Assembly (NCBI GenBank): GCA_009781635.1
Contig: WQXU01000016.1
Location: 1 to 59,037, forward strand
DNA length: 59,037 bases
Reading direction: 5' to 3'
From: Treponema sp.
Lineage (GTDB): Bacteria > Spirochaetota > Spirochaetia > Treponematales > Breznakiellaceae
Shown: positions 44,738-53,844 of the stretch, piece by piece
Numbering within the stretch: the stretch's first letter is position 1
How the letters are laid out: the number at the start of each line of letters is the position of its first letter
The notes under the pieces: generated by a model
Database searches by the model: none
What the model saw: only the letters and a program-made list of their open reading frames with translations
Told to the model about the DNA's origin: nothing
Position numbers and translations under genes: made by a program

Positions 44738-46501
44738 TCAACCGGGTTCCTGTAATAATGCTTCTGTTCTCTTTGTATACTTCTCTATCATGCGGTATGC
44801 AATTTTTTCATCCAGCTTGCCGTGCATGCTGTTTGTTTCAAAAAGTCTTTTTGGCAGTTTAACGTTGTTCTGGACAAATCCAAGCTCGTTTTTTATCTGC
44901 AATTTGGTTTTGTAAATACGTTTTCCTATATTTGTAAGATCATCATTTGTAAGATTCCAGCCAATACTGTTTAACGCGTCAAGGATTGTCTGCCTGTCAT
45001 AAATCCTTCTTGCAAAAAGGCACATGACAAGAGAATTGGTCATGCAGCGTTCGCATTCTTCTGTAAATATTTTATCTATGTACGCATCTTCATCGAACTC
45101 TTTCATGCTCTGATCTATACCGTACCCGCCGTTGCAAAGATGGGAATGCCTTGCGCCGACTGCAGCTCCTACAATAGCGCCGTAGCCTGTATGATAACCT
45201 GCCATTTCATTGCCGGCTATCTGCAGGGCAAAATTCGCTCCGCCGTATTTTGAAGAAGCGTACTTGCTGCCCCTTCCGAGTATGCGGTAAAATTTATTTT
45301 CTCCGGTAGCCAGATAATCAATTGCCTTGATATAGCCTTCAGAATCGCCGAATTTTAAATTCACAAGAGTATCTTCTGCTGTTATATAACCATTTTCCAG
45401 AGCTTCCGTTGCCCAGCCGAGGCATACGCCCGTACTGATTGCATCCAGCCCGTACTCCTCAACTTCTTCTATAATTGCAAGTATTTCGTCCGTGGATTTT
45501 ACGCCAAGCAATGTACCCAGCGCATATATAAGTTCAAAATCATACGCGACGCTTATTGCCTCATATTCATGGCCCTTGTCAAACTCCCGGCGGTACATGC
45601 CGATATGAATGCAGCCTACAGGGCAGCCTGTGCATGACATTTTACGCACCAGATTTTTATGCGCAAAGGCTTCGCCGCTTATATCCTCTGCATGTTCAAA
45701 TGAATTTGCGCGCAGGTTGTATGTCGGCAGAGCGCCGGACTTGTTAAGCGGAAGAATATTTATCGGCGTACCTGCATCATGATACTTTGCCATGTTGTCT
45801 GTGGCTGTGCATTTTTTATATATATCCTTGTAAACTTTAAAATACTTTTTCTGATCCAGAACAGGGATGGATCTGTTGCCGTGAATTGTAATTGCTTTAA
45901 GGTTTTTGCTGCCCATGCAGGCTCCAAGCCCCATTCGTCCGAAGTGACGGTATGTGTCAACGCATACTCCGGCAAAAGCAACGCCGTATTCTCCTGCCTG
46001 CCCGATACGTATGATCGATCTCTTGCCGGGCGAGGTTCCGTCCCCGTGTTCGCGGTCGCGGATGCTTTGCCCGGTATCTCCAACCGGCAATCCCCAAATG
46101 GCGCGCGCGTCACGCACATTAACGCTGTTTGTGGAAATTGCAAGATAGCTGCGTTTTTTTGCCTTGCCTGTTATGACAAGCGCATCGTATCCTGCCATCA
46201 GCATGGACATAGCCATTCGTCCGCCGGCATAACTCTCTCCGAGTTCTCCTGTAAGAGGCGATATAAACATGGCAACTGTTTTTGTAAGCACGGGGAATAT
46301 ATACGCTCCGGCGCCGATGGCAAATACAATCGGCTGAGACGGCGCTGTCGGTTCAAGTTCGCTTTTAATGTTCTCCTGAAGCAGCTTGCTTGCAATGCCT
46401 ACGCCGCCAAGGTAAGGCAAAAGATCTTCGCGCTGTTCAACGCTGATTTTTTCTGTTTCAAGATCGATATATAGAACTTTGATGTATTTTTCATTAAGCA
46501 T
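44738..46501 (-). CDS. aldehyde:ferredoxin oxidoreductase family protein (tungsten/molybdenum pterin enzyme)
   Basis: A 587-aa enzyme of the AOR family, which interconverts aldehydes and carboxylates with ferredoxin. N-terminal domain ('GGVGIASKLL', 'FAIGAGAYIFPVLTKTVAMF', 'GESYAGGRMAMSMLMAGYDA'), pterin region ('GRMGLGACMGSKNLKAI', about 190), 4Fe-4S Cys motif 'CTGCPVGCIHIG' (about 288) and the fourth Cys in 'NSLVMCLFARR' (about 505), with the pterin site 'HLCNGGYGID' near 455. Substrate in this subfamily is not known; the arrangement with a 4Fe-4S partner is like YdhV-YdhY. The ATG follows GGGAGGCG. It lies between the ferredoxin and the ThiF-like gene and overlaps the latter's upstream region. 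Confidence 0.92.
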   Translation of the reverse strand: MLNEKYIKVLYIDLETEKISVEQREDLLPYLGGVGIASKLLQENIKSELEPTAPSQPIVFAIGAGAYIFPVLTKTVAMFISPLTGELGESYAGGRMAMSMLMAGYDALVITGKAKKRSYLAISTNSVNVRDARAIWGLPVGDTGQSIRDREHGDGTSPGKRSIIRIGQAGEYGVAFAGVCVDTYRHFGRMGLGACMGSKNLKAITIHGNRSIPVLDQKKYFKVYKDIYKKCTATDNMAKYHDAGTPINILPLNKSGALPTYNLRANSFEHAEDISGEAFAHKNLVRKMSCTGCPVGCIHIGMYRREFDKGHEYEAISVAYDFELIYALGTLLGVKSTDEILAIIEEVEEYGLDAISTGVCLGWATEALENGYITAEDTLVNLKFGDSEGYIKAIDYLATGENKFYRILGRGSKYASSKYGGANFALQIAGNEMAGYHTGYGAIVGAAVGARHSHLCNGGYGIDQSMKEFDEDAYIDKIFTEECERCMTNSLVMCLFARRIYDRQTILDALNSIGWNLTNDDLTNIGKRIYKTKLQIKNELGFVQNNVKLPKRLFETNSMHGKLDEKIAYRMIEKYTKRTEALLQEPG

Positions 46502-46521
46502 AAAAACGCCTCCCTGGAATC

Positions 46522-46971
46522 TTAATCAACCTTTACCACCTGAGAGTGATTAAGCAAAGGCTCTCCTCTCGATTCAACCATCAGAAGGCAGTCATGCGGG
46601 CAATACCGGGTGCAGACTCCGCAATGGCGGCATATAATCGGCTTTTTTGTTTCCTCATCAAAATTAACTGCATGTACAATGCAGGCGTTTTCGCAGTCAC
46701 GGCAGCCAATGCACTTTTCTTCCTTTAATAAGACGCCGCCGCCTGTTCGCTTTTCCAGAGCATGGCTTGGGCATACTTCCATGCACGCCGGTTCATTGCA
46801 GCCAAGGCATACAATGGCAATAAAATTGCTGGCCATGCCTCCTGTTGTACGCACTCTTATCGCGCTTTTTATAAGAGAATGGTTATTGTTATTTATTACC
46901 GAACAAACACTCATGCAGGAGAAACAGCCAAGGCATTTTCTCATTTCTTTGGGTTGTAATATTTTTGGCAT
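46522..46971 (-). CDS. 4Fe-4S dicluster ferredoxin-like subunit
   Basis: About 149 aa, first gene of the AOR operon. Four Cys clusters typical of HycB/YdhY-type electron-transfer subunits: 'CLGCFSCMSVC' (about 13-23), 'CLGCNEPACMEVCPS' (about 58), 'CIGCRDCENACIV' (about 90) and 'CRHCGVCTRYCPHDC' (about 120), giving up to four [4Fe-4S] clusters. It probably passes electrons between the AOR enzyme and a soluble ferredoxin or membrane partner. ATG 46971 is chosen because AGGAGGAAGG lies just upstream; an in-frame start 27 bases earlier has none. It is divergent from the antiporter gene. Confidence 0.9.
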   Translation of the reverse strand: MPKILQPKEMRKCLGCFSCMSVCSVINNNNHSLIKSAIRVRTTGGMASNFIAIVCLGCNEPACMEVCPSHALEKRTGGGVLLKEEKCIGCRDCENACIVHAVNFDEETKKPIICRHCGVCTRYCPHDCLLMVESRGEPLLNHSQVVKVD

Positions 46972-47074
46972 TAACCTTCCTCCTGATAAATGCCGCAATT
47001 AAAAGCATAGAATCTTTTAGGACACTAGACATATCATACTGGAAAACATATTATTAATAAAGTAGTGTTATAAA

Positions 47075-49150
47075 ATGCAAATTACTGATTTAGTAGCCGG
47101 ACTGGTTCTCCAGATTGGCATCATATTGCTTGCAGTACGCTTTTTTAAACAGCTGGCAAAGAAGATAAAAATGCCTTCTGTACTGGGGGAGTTGTTAGCA
47201 GGCGTTGTTATAGGTCCGTTCGCATTGGGCGGCATTGCCCTTCCTTTTTTTCCAGATGGTATTTTTCCCCTTGCATTAACTGAGACTCACACTTTAGCGG
47301 TCAGCCTTGAGTTATATGCATTTGCTACAGTCGCTTCCATTGTTCTGCTTTTTGCCTCCGGGCTTGAAACAGATCTAAGTATGTTTTTGCGTTATTCCCT
47401 TGCAGGCGGTTTTATCGGCATTAGCGGCGCGCTCCTTTCGTTTGCGGCAGGAACACTTTGCGGCGTAGTTTTACTCGGCTCTTCTTTTTGGGATCCGCGG
47501 TGCCTGTTTCTGGGCGTAATTGCCACAACGACATCCATTGGTATAACCGCAAGAACCCTGTCCGAAAAAAGAAAACTTGATTCACCCGAAGGCGTAACAG
47601 TTTTATCAGCATCGGTTTTTGACGATGTAGTATGGATCATCCTTCTTGCTGTGGTGCTGGGAATTGTCTCCATCATGGGCGGGCAAACCGGCGGCGGGCT
47701 TTCTGTTCAGTCAATTCTGCTTCCGGCAGGAAAAGTTTTAGGTATCTGGTTCGGCGTAACAGTGCTGTTGTTAATTTGCTCAAAAACGCTTGCCGCCTTT
47801 CTGAAATTGTTTAAAAACAATCTGGAGTTCTCCGTGCTTGCCCTGGGAATAGCGCTGATACTTGCAGGTCTTCTTGAGAAGCAGGGGCTGGCATTAATCA
47901 TCGGCGCATATATTACCGGGCTTTCACTTTCAAAGACCGACATTGCAGCTGTGATACAGGAGAAAATCCGCGCCTTGTACGAATTTTTTGTACCAATGTT
48001 TTTTGCAGTCATGGGTATGATGGTAAATGTCCGGGAGATTGCAACGCCGTCAGTTTTAATCTTCGGCGCTTTATATGCATTGGCTGTTATTCTCTCCAAG
48101 GTAGTCGGCGGCGGCGGTCCGGCCCTGCTTTCGGGATTTAACCGCATAGGAGCATTGCGAATCGGCGCAGGATTAATTCCCCGCGGTGAGGGCGCTTTAA
48201 TCACATGCGGCATTGGACTTGCAACCGGCGTTCTTAGTAATCAGCTTTTTTCCGCGTCAATATTTATGATTTTTATTACCATTGTAATTTCTCCCATGCT
48301 GCTTGGCATGTTTTTAAAAATCCAGGGACAGGGAACAAGAAAGCCTGTAAAAAACAGCGACAGTGTAAATGAGGTTTGGAATTTTGAATCTGCAGAAATT
48401 GCAGATCTTGTTGTGGAAAATCTTTTGGATGAATTGCGTGATGAAGGATTTTTTGTCCAGACAATGAATGTCGGCGAAGGCCTTTCGCAGGCGCGCAAGG
48501 ATGATATCGCGCTGTTTATTACTGAAGAGCATTCATCAATAATGGTTACAACTTCCAAAACGGATATGCCGTTTGTTAAAAATGAAATATACGAAGTTAT
48601 CCTTAACCTGTTTAATAAAATCGAGCGGCTCAAGACATCCGCCGATCCTGCCAAAATGAAAATGGGTTTACTGGACACGGAAGCCCGGACAACAAAGGAT
48701 ATACTTGCGCTCATAACCCCTGAATGTTTTACTCTGGAGCTGAAAGGCGAAACAAAGAAAGAGATTATAAATGAACTTGTAAATATACTGGATAAAAAAG
48801 GCAAGCTGCTGGACAGGGAGAAAGTTCTTGCGGATGTGCTTGAAAGAGAAAAAAGCATGAGCACCGGAATGGATCACGGCATCGCGCTTCCTCATGCAAA
48901 GACTGACGGAATTGCCGATACATCGGTTGCAATAGGCATTAAAAAAGACGGCGCTAATTTTGAATCCATGGACGGGCAGCCTTCGCAGTTCTTTGTCCTG
49001 ATTGTTTCCCCGAAAAAAGATTGCGGTCTGTATGTTCAATTCCTAGCCGCTGTCGGCTCCCTTCTTAGAGACAAGAATCTGCGTGATGCAGTACTAAGCT
49101 CATCCGCTCCGCACGAAGCCGTTGAGTTACTGCGTAAACATAAGAGTTAA
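47075..49150 (+). CDS. CPA2 cation/proton antiporter fused to a PTS EIIA domain
   Basis: A 691-aa protein. N-terminal Na+(K+)/H+ exchanger with about 12 membrane helices (about 1-410): 'MPSVLGELLAGVVIGPFALG', 'LLFASGLETDLSMF', 'ASVFDDVVWIILLAVVLGI' (paired Asp of the ion site near 187), and 'RIGAGLIPRGEGALITCGI'. A cytosolic linker domain of unknown type follows (about 425-525). The C-terminus (about 545-688) is a fructose/Ntr-type EIIA with the phospho-His in 'GIALPHAKTDG' (about 608). The layout suggests ion exchange gated by PTS phosphorylation, which is an inference. Similar fusions are known in spirochaetes. No clear ribosome site precedes ATG 47075. Confidence 0.9.
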   Translation: MQITDLVAGLVLQIGIILLAVRFFKQLAKKIKMPSVLGELLAGVVIGPFALGGIALPFFPDGIFPLALTETHTLAVSLELYAFATVASIVLLFASGLETDLSMFLRYSLAGGFIGISGALLSFAAGTLCGVVLLGSSFWDPRCLFLGVIATTTSIGITARTLSEKRKLDSPEGVTVLSASVFDDVVWIILLAVVLGIVSIMGGQTGGGLSVQSILLPAGKVLGIWFGVTVLLLICSKTLAAFLKLFKNNLEFSVLALGIALILAGLLEKQGLALIIGAYITGLSLSKTDIAAVIQEKIRALYEFFVPMFFAVMGMMVNVREIATPSVLIFGALYALAVILSKVVGGGGPALLSGFNRIGALRIGAGLIPRGEGALITCGIGLATGVLSNQLFSASIFMIFITIVISPMLLGMFLKIQGQGTRKPVKNSDSVNEVWNFESAEIADLVVENLLDELRDEGFFVQTMNVGEGLSQARKDDIALFITEEHSSIMVTTSKTDMPFVKNEIYEVILNLFNKIERLKTSADPAKMKMGLLDTEARTTKDILALITPECFTLELKGETKKEIINELVNILDKKGKLLDREKVLADVLEREKSMSTGMDHGIALPHAKTDGIADTSVAIGIKKDGANFESMDGQPSQFFVLIVSPKKDCGLYVQFLAAVGSLLRDKNLRDAVLSSSAPHEAVELLRKHKS

Positions 49151-49573
49151 ATGATATTTTGTCAAAACTTATGAGAATATAATATTAAACTTGCTGAAGG
49201 ACAATAGTAAAAACTGTTCCACAGGTCAAAAATAATTACTAAAATTACAAGTGAACCCTTACAAGTGGATTATATAAAACACCTGTCGGCGCAAACACCT
49301 CTGTGATTTGCCAGTCATATTTTGCGATTATGAAAAAGAATTGGAAGCATAATTTGAAAAAATGCTGAGGTATAACCTATAATCCAGTAGTATCCAAGTT
49401 AAAAAACAGGGCATGAATTTATGTTTATCATTATTTTTTACTTGATTTTATCCAAAATATTGATTAATATAACACAATTAACTGGTAGGAATGACATGTT
49501 TTATAATTTATCTTTTTTTAGAAAATATGACTAAAAACTGGGGGATAAATATTTTGGACATTAGTATATCGAT
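49151..49573. other. AT-rich gap at the left edge of the cassette array
   Basis: No gene is visible in these 423 bases. The segment 49247-49276 (AAGTGAACCC...AGTGGATTATA) is a degenerate copy of 50264-50294, so the unknown gene at 49574 is flanked by imperfect direct repeats. A possible promoter is TTGATT (49442-49447), 17 bases, TAATAT (49465-49470). A recognisable attC core was not found here. Confidence 0.45.
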
Positions 49574-50266
49574 ATGAGTAATAAAAAATTATGGTTTGTC
49601 TTGCTTGCTATTATAGTATTAACATTATCAATGATAGTATATTTAATTTTAACTATCGATAAAAACATGAGAGATACTATTAGATTCGAAATATTGAATA
49701 ATCTTCTTCAGTTATTTGTTATAATGATTATTGGAGGAATGGTTGCATATTTTTTTAAAAGTCGTGAAGAAGCAAGAAAAGAAGAAAATCTTCGAAAAAA
49801 TAAAGAATTAGATGCAGAGCGTAATCTCAATGAAATAAGAATCGATTATTTTAATCGATTAGGAGAAGTATATCGTGAGGTTAAAAGCATACGAAGAATC
49901 CTCACAGCAGGAGGTTTGTCAAATAAATACAATGCTTCATTATCCAAAAAACAAATAGAGTTTTATTGTGAACAGATGAAATTACTTAACAATAACCAAT
50001 TATTGCTTGAATGTTTAATGATTGAGGCTATAAGTATCCCTGCAATTGTTAAATTAAAAGACGTGGAGACATTACTACACAAAATGGAAGATTATCTTAG
50101 ACAAATATTAAAAGAATATGAGACAGTAAAAGCGAAGACAAATTTAAATTATTCTGATCTTACAATACTTGATAAATTTATAAATTCATCGGAATATGGG
50201 TTTTTAGAAAATTTTTCAATGCCATATAAAACAATAATAAAAAAAATAGGTAAATATTTTATATAA
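49574..50266 (+). CDS. cassette-encoded membrane protein with coiled coil, unknown function
   Basis: A 230-aa protein, not recognised. Two membrane helices near the N-terminus (about 5-26, 'LWFVLLAIIVLTLSMIVYLI', and 38-61, 'EILNNLLQLFVIMIIGGMVA'), then a charged, probably coiled-coil region (about 64-95) and a helical cytosolic part ('EVYREVKSIRRILTAGG', 'EFYCEQMKLLNNNQLLLECL'). Two helices plus a helical cytosolic domain is a layout shared by several anti-phage effectors and by signalling proteins, but no motif ties it to either. An in-frame stop just upstream fixes ATG 49574 as the first start; GGGGGAT is too far away to be a normal ribosome site. It lies between degenerate repeats. Confidence 0.7.
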   Translation: MSNKKLWFVLLAIIVLTLSMIVYLILTIDKNMRDTIRFEILNNLLQLFVIMIIGGMVAYFFKSREEARKEENLRKNKELDAERNLNEIRIDYFNRLGEVYREVKSIRRILTAGGLSNKYNASLSKKQIEFYCEQMKLLNNNQLLLECLMIEAISIPAIVKLKDVETLLHKMEDYLRQILKEYETVKAKTNLNYSDLTILDKFINSSEYGFLENFSMPYKTIIKKIGKYFI

Positions 50267-50390
50267 GTGACCCAATGAAGAGTGGATTATAATGATTATA
50301 AACAATTAAAAGATCTGTGTGCAACAAGTAGTTTTATGAAAGTGGGGTGTATACCTCGCAGACAGTTTTGTGCTAATCATGTGTTAGGCG
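50264..50390 (+). repeat. degenerate attC-like site (right half recognisable)
   Basis: The right arm GTGCTAATCATGTGTTAGGCG (ending 50390) matches the right arm of the full site ending 51649 and ends in GTTAGGC, a perfect GTTRRRY core. The left arm is not clear; the region 50264-50294 instead repeats 49247-49276. The orientation would be the same as the 51469 site. Confidence 0.6.
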
Positions 50391-50519
50391 AAATACCTAT
50401 TTTCACCTTTAAATGGCCCGAGTTCAAATAACAACTTAAAGTGAGTTGTTTTGACACATCTCAAACCAAATACTAAAATAATATTAAAATATGTGTAACT
50501 TTGGTTTTAAGGTAATCGC

Positions 50520-50548
50520 TTGATAAAAATATGAATCTGTGATATAAT
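50520..50548 (+). promoter_or_regulatory. predicted promoter inside the second cassette
   Basis: TTGATA (50520-50525), 17 bases, TATAAT (50543-50548), directly ahead of AGGAG and the ATG at 50566. The cassette thus seems to carry its own promoter. Confidence 0.6.
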
Positions 50549-50565
50549 ATATTTCAGGAGTAAAT

Positions 50566-51462
50566 ATGCGATACAAAGAACAATTAGCAAAACTGAATGA
50601 AGCTTTTTCAATTATTAACATTGATGGAAAACAAAATAACAGTGGGTATTTCTCTGTTAAAAACATATCTAATTTAAGATATTCAGTTAATATTGTCAAA
50701 AATTTTAAATATTTGAATCCAGAATTAGAAAACATAATGTCACTGACTTATTTCATGGAAAACCCTCTTGATGTTATGGAATTAACTTCTCAAGTGTATA
50801 ATAATTTTGATTCTTTGATGAAAGCACTAAAAAATAAAATATCAAGTTATATTAAATCTTTGGAAAATATTGTTATAGCCGATTCAGAATTATCTCTGGA
50901 AATAAAGCTTATAGAACACGCATCAATTGATGAAATAGGAAAAGAGCTAATAAGTATTGACAAATTAATTAATCAAGTAATTACTCATAAAAAAATTAAT
51001 GGAAGTTATAAATTTTCTTCATTTGATGTAGGTTCTTCATGGATATACATAATTCTTAGTTCTGCCTTAACTTTAAGTATAATAGCTGCTATAATTTGGT
51101 CAGCATGTGTAATAAGAAAAAAAATAATTGAAGGTAACATTCTTGATGAAAAATTAAAGCAAATGAAATTACAAACTTCTTCTCTTGAGGACATAAAGAA
51201 GAGCAATCAAGAATTAATTAGTAATGCAATATTAGCTGAAGCTCTAAATATATTGAAAATATTTGACTTAGATAACACTGAAAATGAATATTTAAATAGA
51301 GTCAAAAACTCAATAAAGGAGTTCGCTGAACTAATAAATAGTGGTGTAGAAATTCACCCAGCATTATTTGCTCCAGAAGAATCAAGAAATCTGTTTCCAG
51401 ATTATAGTTCATTGAATATTATAGAAAGCAAAATTAAGGCTATAACAGAAAAAACAAAATAG
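50566..51462 (+). CDS. cassette-encoded single-span membrane protein, unknown function
   Basis: A 298-aa protein, not recognised. The first ~150 residues are helical and charged, one membrane helix lies at about 162-184 ('WIYIILSSALTLSIIAAIIW'), and the rest is coiled-coil-like ('EGNILDEKLKQMKLQTSSLE', 'NSIKEFAELINSGVEIHPAL'). ATG 50566 has AGGAG six bases upstream and a consensus promoter at 50520-50548. The stop codon lies seven bases before the attC-like site, the usual position of a cassette gene. Very Ile/Lys/Asn-rich, unlike the core genes, which fits recent acquisition. Confidence 0.72.
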   Translation: MRYKEQLAKLNEAFSIINIDGKQNNSGYFSVKNISNLRYSVNIVKNFKYLNPELENIMSLTYFMENPLDVMELTSQVYNNFDSLMKALKNKISSYIKSLENIVIADSELSLEIKLIEHASIDEIGKELISIDKLINQVITHKKINGSYKFSSFDVGSSWIYIILSSALTLSIIAAIIWSACVIRKKIIEGNILDEKLKQMKLQTSSLEDIKKSNQELISNAILAEALNILKIFDLDNTENEYLNRVKNSIKEFAELINSGVEIHPALFAPEESRNLFPDYSSLNIIESKIKAITEKTK

Positions 51463-51468
51463 GTAATT

Positions 51469-51649
51469 CGCATAACGTTTAAGATTGACGGACGGTTTAA
51501 ATTGAGCCTGATAAGGAAAATGCGAAGCATTTTTACAGGCACAAAAAAATGTGGTGGAAGAAAATTACACAAAGGGCGAAAGCCCGACTGTAATTTTCTG
51601 GAACCCTAGCCGCCGAACAGGCGGCGTAGCGTTAATCGTGTGTTATGCG
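51469..51649 (+). repeat. attC-like integron recombination site, plus orientation
   Basis: 181 bp bounded by CGCATAAC (51469-51476) and GTTATGCG (51642-51649). Left inner arm GTTTAAGATTG and right inner arm CGTTAATCGTGT follow the R/L box layout. The centre folds into three hairpins: AAAATGC/GCATTTT, GAAAATTACA/TGTAATTTTC around GGGC/GCCC, and GCCGCC/GGCGGC. The site starts just after the stop codon of the gene at 50566-51462. Confidence 0.85.
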
Positions 51650-51688
51650 ACATTGGGCAAAATTATTAGAAAGTAATTATATCAATTG

Positions 51689-51717
51689 TTGTAATTCTCT
51701 ACTAATTGCGGTATAAT
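51689..51717 (+). promoter_or_regulatory. predicted promoter inside the third cassette
   Basis: TTGTAA (51689-51694), 17 bases, TATAAT (51712-51717), about 35 bases before the ATG at 51752, which is preceded by GAGAAAGG. Confidence 0.55.
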
Positions 51718-51751
51718 TCTTTTTGAATTTAACCGAGAGAAAGGCGGCAAA

Positions 51752-53844
51752 ATGGACGTTTATAAATTAAAAAATAATCTTGCTATAAAAAATCCCGAAC
51801 TAGCTAAACAGTGGCATCCTTCAAAAAATGGAGGCTTAACGCCTAATGATGTTACATATGGTTCGCACAGAAAGGTTTGGTGGGTATGTGTAAAGGGGCA
51901 TGAGCGGGAGGCTGTTATTAAAAGCAGAGTTAATGGTAGGGGCTGTCCTTACTGTTCAGGTCGACGAGTCTGTGCGGACAATTGTTTACAAGCCTTGAAT
52001 CCAGAATTATCAAAGCAGTGGCACCCTACAAAAAACAGAGATTTAACTCCTAATGATGTTACAAGGGGTTCGCACAGAAAGGTTTGGTGGAGATGTAAAA
52101 ATGGCCATGAATATATAGCATCTGTTACGAACAGGAGTGAAGGTAGAGGTTGCCCTTATTGTTCAGGTAACCGTGTTTGCGCAGATAACAATTTACAATC
52201 AATGAATCCAGATATAGCAAAACAATGGCATCCCACTAGAAATGGAGGCTTGAGACCGAACGATGTAACAACAGGTTCTGATAAAAAGGTTTGGTGGCAA
52301 TGTAAAAAAGGTCATGAGTGGCAGGCAGGTATTTATAACAGAGTAAATGGAAATGGTTGCCCATACTGCTCAGGTAGGCGTGCTTCTGCTGATAATTGTT
52401 TACAAGAAACACATCCAGAGCTTGCTAAGTAATGGCATCCTACCAAAAATGGTGATTCAACTCCCAATGATGTAACTGCAGGTTCTCATAGAAAGATATG
52501 GTGGAAATGTGAAAAGGGACATAGCTGGAAAGCACCTATCTATAGTAGAGCAAATGGGAACGACTGTCCAACTTGCAACCTTGAGAGTCAAACCTCATTT
52601 CCAGAGCAAGCAATATACTTTTATCTAAAAAGTGTTTTCTCCGATACCTTAAGCCGTTATAAGTATAACAACAGATTTGAGATTGACATTTTCGTGCCAA
52701 GTTTAAATTTTGGTATTGAGTACGATGGTTTTATTATCATAATGATAAAATATCAGATTACGAAAAAACGAAAAGCCTCTTAAATGCAGGTGTTTGCCTT
52801 TTAAAAGTAAAAGAAGTAGAAAAGAGCATCATAGGTTGTTATTGCACCAATAATATTATTGTATCCAGTAGAAGCCCATCTGAGGTACAACTCAATGAAA
52901 TTATCATCGAGTGTTTTAAGTATATAAATTGGAAATTTAACTCACAGTTTTATTTTATCGATGTCGATGTGAAAAGAGACAGGGCTAAAATATATGAATT
53001 GTATATAAAAACTGAAAAGAAAAAAAGTTTTTTTGCAAAATATCCCGAACTTTCCATGCAATGGCATCCCACAAAAAATTTAAACGTAAAACCAGATATG
53101 GTGAGGTTAAGTTCAAATAAAAAAATTTGGTGGCAATGCGAAAAAGGGCATGAGTGGGAAGCTTCAATAGCCAACAGGCGGACAACTGGTTGTCCATTTT
53201 GTTCAGGACAGCGTGTATGCGCTGATAACTGCTTGCAAACATTAAGGCCAGAACTTGCAAAACAATGGCATCCTACAAAAAATGGTAATTTAACCCCGAG
53301 TGATGTTACAATAGGCACCTCAAAAAAAGTTTGGTGGCGATGTGAAAAAGGACACGAATGGGAAGCACCTGTACATAATAGAACAAAAGGGTATGGATGC
53401 TCAATCTGCTCAGGGCATCAAGTATCTTCCGATAATTCTTTGCTGACACTTAATCCCGAATTAGCAAAACAGTGGCATCCTTCTAAAAACGGAGATTTAA
53501 CATCTAGTGATGTCACAGTAAGTTCAAATAGAAAAATTTGGTGGATATGCGAAAAAGGGCATGAATGGGAAACTTCTATTGCAAAAAGAACAATCGGTAG
53601 GAGTTGCCCATATTGCTCAAATCAACGAGTACATAAAGATAACTGTATGCAAACATTAAGCCCAGAACTTGCAAAGCAATGGCATTCTACAAAAAATGGC
53701 AATCTAACTCCTCGTGATGTTACCATAGGTTCTGGCAAGAAAGTGTGGTGGCAATGTAAGAAAGGGCATGAGTGGCAAGCTGCGATCTGTGATAGGTCAA
53801 GAGGCAGAGGCTGTCCTTTCTGTTCGGGGAAACGCAAATGCTAG
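51752..53844 (+). pseudogene. broken zinc-ribbon repeat protein with internal PD-(D/E)XK nuclease domain
   Basis: One gene with two lesions. Eight ~68-residue zinc-ribbon units ('PELAKQWHPTKNG', 'KVWWQCKKGHEW', 'GCPYCSG', 'ADNCLQ'; DUF4379-like) surround a nuclease domain. Units 1-4 and the domain are upstream, units 5-8 downstream. In unit 4 the Gln of 'AKQWHP' is a TAA stop (52430-52432). The nuclease part ('SFPEQAIYFYLKSVF', 'RFEIDIFVPSLNFGIEYDG') loses one base near 52732; shifting frame restores 'YHNDKISDYEKTKSLLNAG' and runs on without a stop to 53844. Known relatives are full-length proteins with a Vsr/DUF559-like fold, perhaps defence or mobile-element nucleases. Fragments 51752-52432 and 52969-53844 (GTG start) remain open. 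Confidence 0.85.

Noticed and set aside
45779-46474. A 231-codon plus-strand frame opposite the AOR gene.
   Set aside because: It is antisense to well-conserved AOR coding sequence, with no ribosome site or recognisable domain.
51752-52432. Treating the first zinc-ribbon frame as a complete gene.
   Set aside because: The frame continues past the stop with the next ribbon unit and the nuclease domain, so the stop is a lesion and not the natural end.
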